In this document: positions 32,648 through 44,406 of the stretch, in pieces | How the letters are laid out: each line of letters opens with the position of its first letter | How positions within the stretch are numbered: position 1 is the stretch's first letter | Assembly: GCA_020881915.1 (NCBI GenBank) | Contig: JAJFPB010000008.1 | Span: forward strand, 2,790,001 to 2,854,000 | Source of the DNA: Paramyrothecium sp. XJ0827 | Taxonomy: Eukaryota > Ascomycota > Sordariomycetes > Hypocreales > Stachybotryaceae | Length of the DNA stretch: 64,000 nucleotides | Direction of reading: 5' to 3' | Notes under the pieces: generated by a model | The model's input: only the letters and a program-made list of their open reading frames with translations | The model's database searches: none | Told to the model about the DNA's origin: nothing | Made by a program: the position numbers and the translations under genes

Positions 32648-35425
32648 TCAGTATCCGTCCTTCCTTAGGTCCAGCACCAAGTGTTTTGCTTTGCTACCTC
32701 TTTTCTGTTTATTGCGTGCGACAATGAGGCATTGTTTACTTTGCATCGTTTGGGGATGATCCGATCCCAGTGCCTTGCATCGAAGCTCCACCACGTTGTT
32801 GAACAGATCTTCCGCTTCCACATACTTTGATTGATTTAACAAGGTCGTGCCCAGTTGATGCATGGTCTCAAGAGTCTCAACATGGTCGTTACCAAGGACT
32901 TCGCGACGCATGCTCAATGTGTCCTGATACAGCTTTTCTGCTTCAGTCAACTTTTTCTGAAGCAAAAGTGTCTCAGAACGGTTATGCATGCTGGTAAGAG
33001 TTTGAGGATGCTTCGCACCCAAAGACTTTCTTCGTAGTTCGATTAAATATCCGAAGAAGGCGTCAGCTGCTGTGAGCTTATCGTAGTTACGAAGCATAGT
33101 TGCGAGGCCTTCCATGGTTCTTAAAGTGCTAGCATTAGTACGTCCCAACCTCACATCTTTGAGACGAAGGGTCAGGAGATAGAGTCTCTCTGCTTCATCG
33201 AAGCAGTCTTGAACAGATAGGCATAATGCGATTCTCTCCATGATCTCAGGCAGGAGTTCGTGCTTGATTCCGAACGCAGCCTTGGCGATTCGTAGTGCAG
33301 CTTGGAAGATATGTTCGGCTTCACGATATCCGTCGGCGCTCGTGTCGAAACCCGGTTTCTCAGGGGTGGATGTTTGAGAAAATGTCTCCAGTAAAAGCTC
33401 ACCAAGCTCAATCAGTTGCTGACATGCGACTTCCGGTTTTACCCCTTCTGCACCATTCATCAAAGCATTCACAAGCTGGTTTGCACCCCAAGCGAGGTTG
33501 TTTTCTTTATGAAGCATCGCTTTCTTGAGGTCGAGAGAGTGTGCCAGGAGCTCTGCAGCAGCCCCCCACTGTTGCTTCTCCATGTGTATCGTGGCGAGGT
33601 GATCCATGGCATGGACCAAAACTCTGTCTCTACTACCGTGATTTCTCTGGCGAATGCTGATGGTTTCATTGAAGAATTGGCAAGCGAACTCGCTCATGTC
33701 TTCTTTCAAAAGCATACGAACTAAATCGCCCATGCTAGCCACCACATTGGCCTCTTCTTTCCTGCTCAGGGATTCCGTGCGCCAGCGCATAATGTACCGA
33801 CATTATTTCTTGGTTTCTCTTTCGATCCAAAGTTCGTATATCTTTTGTTTCAAGTTCGTTTTGTCCGTGTTCGCAGTTGCAGTGTTCCAGAATGTTTTGC
33901 TTCTACTACGAAGCTTGATTGGCTCATTCTTCAAGGAAAGGTCAAGACTGTCTGGTCTGTTCGCTGTTCCTTGCTGGGTTTCCGCTTGGGTTTCGGACGT
34001 AGTACGCAGTGATGCTTGTGAGATCAATGAAGCTTGGCGACTGGAAGGGCCCTCACGATTATCTGTTACGGACACACCGTTATAGCTCGCCACTGTGTGG
34101 AGATGCTCCATGATATCGTCACCAAAATACCTTCTTAGAGCCTGCGATGCTTCCCCATGCGTCGAAAGTTGACTCTGACTGAGCATAGGTCTGGGAGTTT
34201 CTGATTCTTCGGTGATCACTGGCATTGTGCTCGGTAGAATGTTCGACCACTCAGTCAGAAGGCTCATACTAGGTGAAGCCATCTCCGCTCGAAAATGCGG
34301 GTTAGCGTCTGGGGTCTTGTTGCTATTCCACGAGTGCCCCATTGCATTCTCAGCGGAAGGTCTCTGCCACGGGTCCACTGCCAATAACCCACAAATCAGC
34401 GAAATAGCCGGGTCGCTGATGTTCACTGACATGAGGTCGGGCTGGAGGTATTCCCTACCGCCGTGGATGTAGTAAGTTATCTCGGCATAGCTGGGGAAAG
34501 CAATTCGGCCACATAATATCTGAAACAGAGTCTCTCCGAGGCACCACATGTCCACAGCCATAGAGTCAACGCAGGTGGGTCCACCCATGAAACCGAGAGT
34601 CTCGGGTGGAGTAAACTGTGGTTTCCTCGTTTCCTTTGTGTGCTGGGTAGTGTTTTCGCTGAGCATACTAATACCGAAGTTGGTCAACTTAATCTGCCAA
34701 GGATATGGATGATGATTCTTGATGACAATGTTCTTGAGAGTTTGGTGTGAGTGGTTGACACATCCGATATATAGGGCGGGAAGAGAACTTACTGCTGGCT
34801 TTAGGTCTCCATGGCAAACTTGCTCCGCGTGTAACATAACGAGAGCATTCAGCAACTGAGAGCCGACTTCTCGAGCCTGGTCCTCGGGCAAAACTTTTCT
34901 TGGACACCTTACAGAGTCGAGCAAATACTCATGTAGGTCGCCAAGCTCGCAATATTCGGTTGCTATGTATATTCGATCATGGTTCATGAACCAGCCCATA
35001 GTGCTGACAAACAAATCTGAGTACTGTTTATCAAGCTAAATTAGAAGCTAAATGAGTGGAGTATTGCTTCAAATACGTACCTTTTCCTGAGAGAACTTCA
35101 TTGCGACTTCAATCCTAGAAGCCAACGCCCTATCCAGGGGGTTTTGTGTACCAGAAACATGGATGCATTTCACTATACGCAATTGAGGGCCCCCAGCTTC
35201 CCCTGTCTTCCTCTTCTGCACTGCCATATCTCCTTCTCGGTCTGATCCGATGTCACTGCCATGGATCCACACTTCCTCGCCTTGGCGTGTCTGGGGATCA
35301 GCCGGTTTCAAATGCGCCGTGTATTGCTGGGACCCATCGGACCAGAAACGGGCTTGCAATCGAGAGTTTTGCACAACTTCAGGCAGATTATGGAAGTTCT
35401 CGGGCTCAGCCATAATGTCGTTCAT
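32648..35425 (-). pseudogene. Ser/Thr kinase-TPR gene split by one in-frame TAA
   Basis: Exons 35425-35081, 35023-34793 and 34732-33803 encode a kinase: RIEVAMKFSQEK (VAIK lysine), EYCELGDLHEYL (hinge), HGDLKPANIVI (catalytic loop, formed by splicing out a 60-base intron), FTPPETLGF (APE-like) and DMWCLGETLF. The DFG motif is NFG (codon at 34679-34681), so the metal-binding Asp is missing. A TAA at 33805-33803 ends the frame at 501 residues. The same frame then continues through four codons into ATG 33790 and a 380-residue kinesin-light-chain-like TPR region (repeats such as KHPQTLTSMHN and DHVETLETMH). A CAA-to-TAA change would split a former ~885-residue kinase-TPR protein. Two separate genes are the alternative, but there is no room for a promoter. 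Confidence 0.75.
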
Positions 35426-36328
35426 TGGTTATGCCAGCTCAGTTGAAACGCGACAACCGCAGGACGTTGTTCGAAGAGCATTCGTTACAAAAGGGATGAA
35501 GGTTGCCTTTGGGTCTTTAGGCGTTGGAGGCGAGGCCAAATCAGGAGAGCAGTAGTGGCCTAAATATGAAAACAAGTGTGCGGCGTAGCAACCAATATAA
35601 ACCATGTCTGCTAAGCTGACTGCAGGACGCCCGCCTTTCGTGCCACACCACCTGCAAATAGAAATATGATGCATGTTCTACACTGCGCGCTCGGATTCTT
35701 GGCTGACCAATGACATACAAGTAGACCCCATGCCTTGGGACTTCTCTACCCCATCTTTTCGGTGACAAGAGGATCCCTTCCAACCCATATTTAGTTGTTA
35801 TGCTGTATAACTCACAACGTGTCTTTGTCTTAGGACAAGGTCGTGAGATTGGGCCCCATTAGGATGACATCTTACTCTACTGTATTGTCGGGAAGATGCC
35901 GTGAGATGCATTCGTTACTCCGCAAATAAGACGGCTTCTGACTCCTTCTAAGTCGACACTGATAACTGTAGTGCAGATCGGATAGTATCAGGGTTAGAAT
36001 GGCTCAGTAATGCGTCCTTAGTAAATTATTCTCAATGTCTGTTCTCAGCTGTAGTCAGTAATACAGGGTGTAGCATTTTCGACAAGACATGGGCATATAT
36101 GCTTAATGCTGAACTGCAATATCGGGAGGCTATGCTTGCTGTGGAGCGGGGATGGCCGGCCGCAAGGCATTGGCTCGGACTGCACGGTGATTCTTCGGTC
36201 CAATAACGTTATTTGTCCCTCCAGGCAGCGTAGCCATCGTTCACTGTCTCAATCTCAACATTTCATTCAGCGGAAAACACCAAGCCAACTTCTCCTTACC
36301 ACACTACCCAATAATTCACAACGTCGAC
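35426..36328. other. Divergent intergenic region
   Basis: Shared upstream region of the kinase-TPR gene (minus) and the tandem HET gene (plus). The minus frame 35429-35674 ends four bases before the kinase ATG and is probably leader. No other gene seen. Confidence 0.5.
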
Positions 36329-38830
36329 ATGTCAGACGCAACCATCGCCAAAGCCAATTCTGAGGGCTTTCGGGAGCTTGTGATACCTCACTATGAGTAC
36401 CTGCCCCTCAATCATGAGGCGCAAGAACAACGCTTCCTCATTCTTCACCCAAACGGTGAAAATGATACTTCTGATCATGTTCGCTGCAGCCTCGAGTACC
36501 GCGCCTTGCAGGATGCGGGCTCATTCATCGCGGTCAAAAACAGTCGTGGCTATCGACATGTACATTCCGCAATCGAGATCGATGGCTGCGGTCTCATCAT
36601 ATCTGTGGCCTTGGAGCAATTCCTGCTCCATTACAGGCGAAAGGACCATCCAGTGACACTATGGATACGACACATCTGCTTATTGGAATTCAGCCTCGAC
36701 GAACGTCGCTACTGGAACAGAGAATTTATAGATGGAATGTACGAACGGGCCACTGAAGTGGTTGACATGTCGCTGTTTAACCAGGATCTTGTTGATCGAG
36801 AGGTGATTGAGCCTTTGATTGATTCGAGGTATATTGGATGGACCAAGAAGTGGAACGATATACCAGAGACAATGAAACTGCCTAGGGTATTTCCTATTCG
36901 TGTCGGCAAGCAAGCATCGCTTGAAAACCCCACGGACAAGTTTGCGCACGTCCCGCTGGATCCAGTGACCTTGGAAATCCGAGTTCTTTTGATTCCACCA
37001 TCGCAAGATCGATCAAAGCGACTGTCTACGCATCTTGCACATTGTCCGGTCCACAGCGAGGTGAACTACTATGCGCTCTCCTACACATGGGGACCTCCGG
37101 AGCCAACGGTAGAAATCGTGGTGAATGGTCAATTGATGACGCTGAGAAAGTCGCTGGAAGAAATTTTATGGCAACTACAAACCGATGATGCCCCCGTGGT
37201 GGTCTGGATTGATGCTATTTGCATCAATCAGGAAGATTTCGCGGAGCGGAATCGGTGCGTTTCACGCATGGCGGAGATTTACGATAGAGCCGTTGGCGTG
37301 CTATCGTATCTTGGAGAGCTCGATGATGTTACGACTGAGGCGTTGGACTTTGTACCACGACTACAAAGCCCAATGATGCGGCTTGACGACGATGGATGGA
37401 TTGTTGGCATCTTTGGCAAAAATGAGAGACTGAAACCGCCCGAGTATCACCGTGGATGTGCCGTCTTATACAAGTGTCTCATCAAGTCCTACTTCCGGCG
37501 TGCGTGGGTTATCCAAGAAATCGCTTATGCTTCGAATCCTGTCATTGTTTGCGGCAAAAACCATGACACGCCGTTGTATCAACTTGAGGTTGCAGCAAGC
37601 AATCTACAAGATATGCTCGAGAGAGATCCCCAGCTACCGGAAGCAATGAAAGCCGCAATGCCGGAGCTGGGAGTGGTATCATCTAGAGAGCTTGAGTTTA
37701 TCAGAAGGATGTTCTATTTCCGACATCTCATATCAGGAGGGGAGGGAGCTGGGTTATTCCCATTAATGCCAACAAAAGTCAGAGCCGAGTCACCTGGAAT
37801 GCTCGAGACTCTCATCCTCGCCCGTGAACATGAAGCTTCTGATGGGCATGACAAGATATATGCTCTATGGAACATAGCACAAGATGCGAAACATCTCAAC
37901 TTCAAAATAGATTACGAACAATCTATTCCGCTCAGTTTTACCAGATTTGTAACGGCGTGGGCAGAGCATCACAAGTCTCTGGACGTTATTTCAGTGGCAG
38001 AACCTTCGCCTGCAAATAAAGACTTTTACGTGAACGCACCGTCGTGGTGTCCAGACTGGACGAATAGGGCCAGTTTGAGCTGCCTCGTACGGCGGGACAC
38101 TTTTCCGAGGCACCTGACATCTTGCCTTGACGACCTTGACGGTCAATTGTACAGCGTCGATGGCGGCGTTGCACCGGGTGATTTTGAGCAACCTCTTTTC
38201 TCTTTTGGCGAGAATAGACTTATATGTACTGGCGTGATTGTCGACCGAGTCGACACATTCATCGAACACGAAGAACTGACACCAGAAATGATACTGCCAA
38301 TGTACTGCGAAGCCACAAAAGTTTACTACCAGCAAACTGGTAACTGCCGATACGACGACCCGCAACAGGCTGTCTGGGCTATGAGCCATGGTGATGTGGC
38401 GTCGACATGGCTACCGCGGGAGGAGAGCCAACATCGGGACGACGACTACCCAAAAGAATTGTACGTCTGCGAGCAGGAGAAATCGCGCCATATTCTGAAG
38501 TATGTCGGGGGTTATAATCGGATGGAGGCGCTGAACACGCGGAGGAATGTCACACGGGGCCGTCTGTTGGGCTTCACGACGGAAGGGTACATGTGCCTAC
38601 TGCCTCACTGGGTGTTGTCGTCGCCGGAAGGGCCTTGGCTGATTGCCATCCTGGCAGGCTGCTCTGTCCCGGTCGTCTTGCAGCCTGCGGAAGACGGCAT
38701 GCTTAGGTTTGCAGGCTCATGCTTCGTGCAGGGCTGGATGGAGGGAGAGGTGTTCGGGGAGTTGCTGCGAGCAGGGAATGCAAAGAGTTATTGGGCTGCA
38801 CATGAAGACCAGAAGCTTTGTATAGTATAA
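36329..38830 (+). CDS. HET-domain protein with an N-terminal degenerate HET-like domain
   Basis: Intronless frame of 833 residues. The canonical HET domain spans about residues 208-420: YYALSYTWGPP (248-258), WIDAICINQED (293-303) and AWVIQEIAYA near 390. DKIYALWNIAQ and NAPSWCPDW close the usual HET C-terminal region. Residues about 56-150 align position by position with the first 80 residues of the HET core: YRAL against YYALSYTW, AIEIDGCGLIISVALEQFL against VEIVVNGQLMTLRKSLEEIL, VTLWIRHICLLE against VVVWIDAICINQ, and FIDGMYERATEVVDM against RMAEIYDRAVGVLSY. The conserved Asp and Asn-Gln are lost there. I infer a duplicated, inactive HET module. Role: non-self recognition and cell death by family. 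Confidence 0.9.
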   Translation: MSDATIAKANSEGFRELVIPHYEYLPLNHEAQEQRFLILHPNGENDTSDHVRCSLEYRALQDAGSFIAVKNSRGYRHVHSAIEIDGCGLIISVALEQFLLHYRRKDHPVTLWIRHICLLEFSLDERRYWNREFIDGMYERATEVVDMSLFNQDLVDREVIEPLIDSRYIGWTKKWNDIPETMKLPRVFPIRVGKQASLENPTDKFAHVPLDPVTLEIRVLLIPPSQDRSKRLSTHLAHCPVHSEVNYYALSYTWGPPEPTVEIVVNGQLMTLRKSLEEILWQLQTDDAPVVVWIDAICINQEDFAERNRCVSRMAEIYDRAVGVLSYLGELDDVTTEALDFVPRLQSPMMRLDDDGWIVGIFGKNERLKPPEYHRGCAVLYKCLIKSYFRRAWVIQEIAYASNPVIVCGKNHDTPLYQLEVAASNLQDMLERDPQLPEAMKAAMPELGVVSSRELEFIRRMFYFRHLISGGEGAGLFPLMPTKVRAESPGMLETLILAREHEASDGHDKIYALWNIAQDAKHLNFKIDYEQSIPLSFTRFVTAWAEHHKSLDVISVAEPSPANKDFYVNAPSWCPDWTNRASLSCLVRRDTFPRHLTSCLDDLDGQLYSVDGGVAPGDFEQPLFSFGENRLICTGVIVDRVDTFIEHEELTPEMILPMYCEATKVYYQQTGNCRYDDPQQAVWAMSHGDVASTWLPREESQHRDDDYPKELYVCEQEKSRHILKYVGGYNRMEALNTRRNVTRGRLLGFTTEGYMCLLPHWVLSSPEGPWLIAILAGCSVPVVLQPAEDGMLRFAGSCFVQGWMEGEVFGELLRAGNAKSYWAAHEDQKLCIV

Positions 38831-38936
38831 TTTTCCACGTATGACATATTTGAATTAAAAAAAAAAAGGTATTAATATATAAGTCCTCCTTGTTTCTGAT
38901 TAACATCGAGAAATTTAATCTCCCTAAACTTAGAGC

Positions 38937-41077
38937 CTATGAGACTTCCAACCTTAGGGCATCATATTGCAGATAGACGCTTTCGGGAAGTACGGCAGTC
39001 TCTGGTGCAGTGGCCCGAGCAGGAATGGATAATGTGAAAGTGTTGAGGCCCTGCCTCAAATAGCTTGCATCAAACGTCCACTTGTTGCGCGTGTTGTAGC
39101 AGCTAGCGGCTGACCGGGCGCCGCAGGAACTGCTTTGATTGGCACTATCGCGTGGCGGATGGTTAGTGAGGCAATGGCCATTGTGCGCTACGTGAGCACA
39201 AAGACAGGAGACTTGATTGGGAAACGCATGACTTACGAAATAGTCCAGACCGGGAGAGCTCTGCCGTTGATAGTGACGGTGTACGCTAAGTTGGCGAATG
39301 CTTTACTCGTGTCATCTGTGTTGCCAGCGGAAGTCTTCACGCCGGCCAGTTGGATCGTGAAAGTCGCGCGAGTCTTCCCTTGTAATTGGGCTGCCGTGGC
39401 ATCAAAGGTCACGTTCCAGTTATTGACGTTATTATAGTATGGTTGGGTACGTATACTGTTTGCTTTGCCGCCAAAGACACTCCAATGCACGTAGTTGAAG
39501 TCACGGGCGATGTTGCCGCTGCCGACGTGGAAGCTGACACCATTGGGAAAGTCATTGGGGAAATCATGGACAGCCCAGTACAGGCGATGCTGCTTCGGCT
39601 GGTTGGTGCGCGTGGTGTCTCGTTCGTTGCCGTGCCGGAATTCTCCGCTACTGCGATCAGGAGTCCCAATACGCCAAAGCTCAGTGCCGGCCGACTCTGC
39701 TGTCCAGGTTGCGGTTGTCGTAGTCGTGGCCCCTGACCGAACGACGACATTGTCTTGAACGTATTGGCCGAAGATGCCTGTTCCGTAAATAGTCAACCTG
39801 TAGGTACCGGCAGCAACGCGCGGGATAGTAATCTCCCCACTAGAGCTAACGGAACCCCAGTACTGGCGGGATTTGGTGTCCAGGTTGTTGTCCTGGAAGT
39901 CCCGTCCATTGCTCGTTAAGACTGCAAACACCTTTGTGACGCCTGCTGGAAGAGTAATGCGGCCTGACCACGTTCCGCGTCCCGAGGTTGGCAGATAGCC
40001 AGGGACGTGCTGCGCAATGGAGTCGTAGAAAGCAGCATTCCAGCTGGGATCGGCGAAGCGGCCGGCGTCTCTGCGAAGGTCGTTGACTGAGGAGCCTTTT
40101 GCGCCCTTATTAAAATGGTAATATTGCTACGAATGTCAGTGCTTTCGATGATATTTGCCCCGCATGGTGAAGGTCTTACCGGACCAAATGTGCGATCAAA
40201 GTTTTGCGTATTGGGATTGCCATTGCCATGATGATTCGAAACTGTAGATCGAGTTAGTCTGCGGGCGCATCGAAGGAAGACCACAAGTGTAGATTACGGC
40301 CTACTCACCGAGATAGTTATACGCAATACCGTCCACAGTGAGGTCAGAAAACTTTGGACCATTATAATATGTGTCCTTGGTGTTCATAACTAGCCACGCT
40401 CCGTACGCAGACCCATCACGAGTTCCTTGACCATCAGAGAACAGACCGTGATGCGTGTGGTACTCCCAAGACTCGGAGAACATGTACTTGGAGAAATAAT
40501 CCGACATCTGCTCACGGTAGCGAGCGTTGACGCCATCCCCGGAGATGCGATAGGTAGTATCTTGGACGGTCGTCCGACCACTGTCAGTGGGCAAGACAGA
40601 CCACATCTCATCCGAGGAGGACAGATGATTCCAAATGCTTGAGGCAGGCCTGAAGAGAAACCGCAGCTCTCCAAGAGCGCCTCCATTAGGATACGCGACG
40701 CGAGCGAAAGTATGAATACCCGTTTCACCGTCTCTCAGGAAGTAATATGATTCAACAGTTCTGCCGCTGCCGACATTGGCGGAAATGCGTGCCCCCGCGT
40801 ACGCCGTGCCGGAGCTGTCGGTGCCGCGGTAGAGTTGGAATGAGCCACCGTTCCAGAAGCCGCTATCGCAATGGCAGTCAAGATAGAGCCTGCCGCCAGA
40901 GCCGAGCAGATCTTGTCCATCGAGGCTGAGCTGGTTAATGGTGCCGGCGCTTTTGCTCACGGCAAAAACAAGGCGATCATTCCTGATGTTAATGGCACTA
41001 CTCGACTCGCTGGCCGTGATGGCAGCCGAAGCGACAGACGCCCATAGGGGGAGAAGGAATTTCGTTAAGAATCTCAT
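38937..41077 (-). CDS. Rhamnogalacturonan lyase, polysaccharide lyase family 4 (secreted)
   Basis: Four exons, 41077-40309, 40241-40180, 40126-39237 and 39144-38937, give 642 residues with all joints in frame. Introns start GTGAGT, GTAAGA and GTAAGT. A signal peptide ends near ASVASA. The catalytic PL4 domain includes WEYHTHHGLFSDG and VSNHHGNGNPN followed by FDRTFGPQYYHFN. The middle Fn3-like domain and the C-terminal jelly-roll (VHWSVFGGKA, then LQYDALRLEV) fit PL4 enzymes of about 640 residues. PL4 lyases cut the rhamnose-galacturonate bond of pectin rhamnogalacturonan I by beta-elimination outside the cell. The last exon encodes the usual CBM-like end. Intact and probably induced on pectin. 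Confidence 0.94.
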
Positions 41078-43989
41078 GATGGACTGATATTCTTGTCAAG
41101 AGCTTACGCAAGACGTCTAATACAAGTCATGGTTACGATGCTACTATCCTATATACTCCCGCCCCATCAATCTCTGAGCTAGTTGCAAGCAATTGCGGGG
41201 CCCCGGCTTTCACGGAGAGATGCAAGCCGTTCCATATTTGTGTATGAGCAAGAGTCTCTTTAGACTGTAATATTGGTCCGAGGTTACGCTTGGAGTCGTC
41301 AACTTGAAACATTACAGCCTATTGGGTGAACCCAATCATGCAATGTCGCTTCAGCTGGCTCGTGAAGGTAGCGCCAGCATCTTTCAGGTGACTGGCGGCA
41401 GATACTCGTCAATTTATTCTCGCTTCTAATTTTTCCGACACTCGGCCCACATTGTTCCGGCCGTTTTGCGTTCGCCATTCGTTGGTGGCTTTCGGAAAAT
41501 ACCGAAAGGGGTTACCACCCATTTCATGCTGTCTTGAATCACTTCTTTGGTGGACAATGGAGTAGCCTCCACCCCTGCACCCTTCCATGCCTCCCCTCTT
41601 ACCTTCTCGCTAGATGGAAGGTGAACATCTAGAGCTCTCCGCACCCTAACCTCTCTGGCGTAAGAAAGTGGGTTTTGAGCCCACTAGCTGTAGGTCGGGT
41701 GATAGGTTTCACAAGGGGGAAATGGCTTTTGTAGGGGTTGTCGCAATAAAGCTACGATTAACGGATTAGCGTGAGGCGAGTGGCTTGACCTGGGATGGAG
41801 AGAAGACCTAGCTATCCCCGGGGACGGTCCCATGACACAAAACGCGGACATCCACACCTAAGGTAATTACTGTAGGTTCAGAAGGGCAACATTATTCATC
41901 ACGACAGAGACAAGGGAAAGGCCGAATATCCAACGTACAATGTTTTCCTCTGCCTGAACTGCACTCGAACTCGGCGACGCCCAGTTCCGCGCATACAGCT
42001 GAGGGCTAGTGGAACCGATGCACCCAAGCAATTTCATGGTCAGCTTGGCTCCATACACGATTTTGCACTACCCTACAGTGAGAGGCTGAGCCATAAGTGG
42101 TTATCAAAGGTTCTTCAACTTCCTCACTTGCAGCCAAGCTCGAATATGCTGTAACGGTTAGAAAGAGGGGAATTGGCTCGAGAAAGAGAAAGGCGAAACT
42201 ATGTCACGCTACGATGTTTTATGTGACTATGATAACGGCATTTTTGGCGAGGCAAGCAGTTATTCTTTAACACACACACTTCAGAGGAGCGAGCACCACC
42301 GCGACAACTCAAGGATTTCTTGGAATAGAAGAGACGCCAACAAATGACCTGAATCGGAGGAACTTAATTCAAGACCGTGGATTCGAAGAGTACTTTAACA
42401 TTGGCGTTTGGCGTTTCTCACGGGAAACGCGTCATATGTATTGCCCCGTCCTGATTTGAGGGAGTAAAGAATGATACCAGTTTTCGTCTCGCGTTAACTG
42501 CATACACAGAAACCACAACAAACCTGGTGAGAATAAGCACTATTGGGTTTTCACAATCGCAAATCACTTTCCCTCAAGCCTTGAACTCCTTTTCCATCGG
42601 CCGCACTAAGCTGCTATACCTTTCTGTTTCACTGGGCGATTATGATGGTTTGAAGTGCTCTTGACCTTTGCTGATACAGCCTACAGGAGTGCTCATCTAC
42701 CAAGGACACCCTGCGATTGATTAGAAACCCACTCGGGGCCCGTTTCCCACTGCAGATAACTCAGGCTCAGGGACAACATCTCGGCATGAAATTGCGAACC
42801 GAGCTAAACAGCCTTATTTGACAGGTGGCCCTGATCCACGGGTTCATTCTAAGCCCCCCTATATCTGGAAGCTGGTACCGTCCTGCAGCCTTCCTGTTTC
42901 ACGGAATTTATCGCCACTCAAATTCCCGAGTCGGTTCATTTTTGCATAAAGTGATTAATAGATTGGCCCGAAAAAAGCACTAAGCGTGGCGCCAGGTGAT
43001 CATAGCTTCGGGCTACGATAGGCGGTCGCTCAACGGTTAGTGTGATGATAAGGGACTAGAGCTGCTTGGAATCGGTATCTACGATAGAATGAAACGATTG
43101 TATTTTGCGCTGTTGATCAGCAAGTTGTTGGACTAGGTATACAGAATCGTGAAGTCCTCACCGGAAGGGGTCCACATACACAGTAGCGCAGTTGCACTAA
43201 TGGGTTTCGCTTTGTGTTGTTTTTGGCGGATCTCGCCCGAGCTGAACAAGTTCTGGCATGATAGGCCCAATGCCGGGCCGACAGGGTACTTTGTGTCGGG
43301 GATGTTCTTGGCGACTCTGATGGATCAAGCTTCTGGAAAGGCCGGTGTTGCCTTGTTTAAGTGGAACCCAACGGCTTTGTCCGGATGTCGGCACCATCTA
43401 ATACGCCCCAACAGTTAGGCTCGGCACCAGTCCGACATTAGCATACGAGCGTGCCTGGACGATGCAATCTATTTGAGTGGAACGGCTTCCAAGTCCTTGT
43501 CATTCATCACATCCATGCATTTTCTGCGGCGGCATCTGCCCTACGGCGGATAAGGCTGCGCCCTAGAACCTCAAGGTAGTGGGTGGGGTGACGATCTAAT
43601 GATTTACCGTAGTTTAAGGCGGTCTAGATTTGTGAATGCCGGGTGAAAACAACTTCAGAAGCATGTAGGGACCAACTCGTAATGGAAGCTGATGTTCTTT
43701 ACGAACATGCTTAGGACAAACAAAGGCTAGTCTGTATTGAGCAACTAGATTATGGGGTCTGGAGATGAAAGGAATTCCCTTGCAGTGTTACATCAAGGCA
43801 TTGACCTAATCAGAACTTTGATACCACGGGCTGTCTTGTGAGTAAATTGATTGGTTATTTGATCCATTACATCTGCCACCCCCAACTAGTTGGCCTCTGC
43901 TCCCTGGGCGCCACACTTTTTCTCGCAGTAGTAAGTAAACTATATCAGAACGATGTTAGCAAAAGCCGGCGACGCTGCTGACTCCTGAC
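41078..43989. other. Long gene-free region (2.9 kb)
   Basis: No frame here has a good start, motif or splice pattern. The plus frame 43149-43418 starts at GTG. A hairpin with five-base stems around TTTTGAG at about 41671-41687 looks like a tRNA anticodon arm but no cloverleaf can be built around it. The first ~200 bases are the lyase promoter. Confidence 0.45.
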
Positions 43990-44406
43990 TCAAGCGTTAC
44001 TTGCCTCATCTCCACCAATGTGCCATCCATTAGAGTTGCAACCCAGACCATCCTGTTTGACTTGTCAGCAACATGAATTGAGACGGGATGGAGTCAAAGC
44101 CTACAAATGTGCAGTCTGGGCAACGATCCCATTGCTTGTTTCCAGTATTGCGCCTCTTGTAGTAATCACATGCACATTGGGTAGCAGCAGGGAGAATCTC
44201 GTAGTTCTTCACCCAGTTGTAGCTGACGCTCCATCCAGTGCCGCCAACGGGAGAGGTGACTCGGTTGCCCACGCAGACAGCAACATTGTGAAGGTCGGCA
44301 GTGACACTACCCGACAATACATTAGCCGTCAGGGACATCCAGCTCGTTTTGGATAAACAAACCCAGCGGCCAAGGCCAAAGTAGCGAGGGTGGTTGCAAC
44401 TTTCAT
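43990..44406 (-). CDS. Small secreted cysteine-rich protein (effector candidate)
   Basis: Exons 44406-44363, 44306-44105 and 44052-43990 give 102 residues. Introns of 56 and 52 bases end GGTAG and ACAG, and every joint keeps the frame. A signal peptide (MKVATTLATLALAAG) is followed by CVGNRVTSPVGGTGWS, QCACDYYKRR, RCPDCTF and GLGCNSNGWHIGGDE. Six cysteines in the mature part suggest three disulfides. The WSV..W.KNYE and CACDYY..RNTGN pattern recalls small secreted proteins shared among plant-associated fungi, but I cannot name the family. It is divergent from a celp0028-type secreted protein 0.9 kb away. Confidence 0.75.

Noticed and set aside
41660..41740. tRNA-like anticodon arm (5-bp stem with TTTTGAG loop)
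   Set aside because: No acceptor stem, D-arm or T-arm can be built around it.
43149..43418. 89-codon frame with hydrophobic segments
   Set aside because: Starts at GTG, with no family pattern and no introns to extend it.
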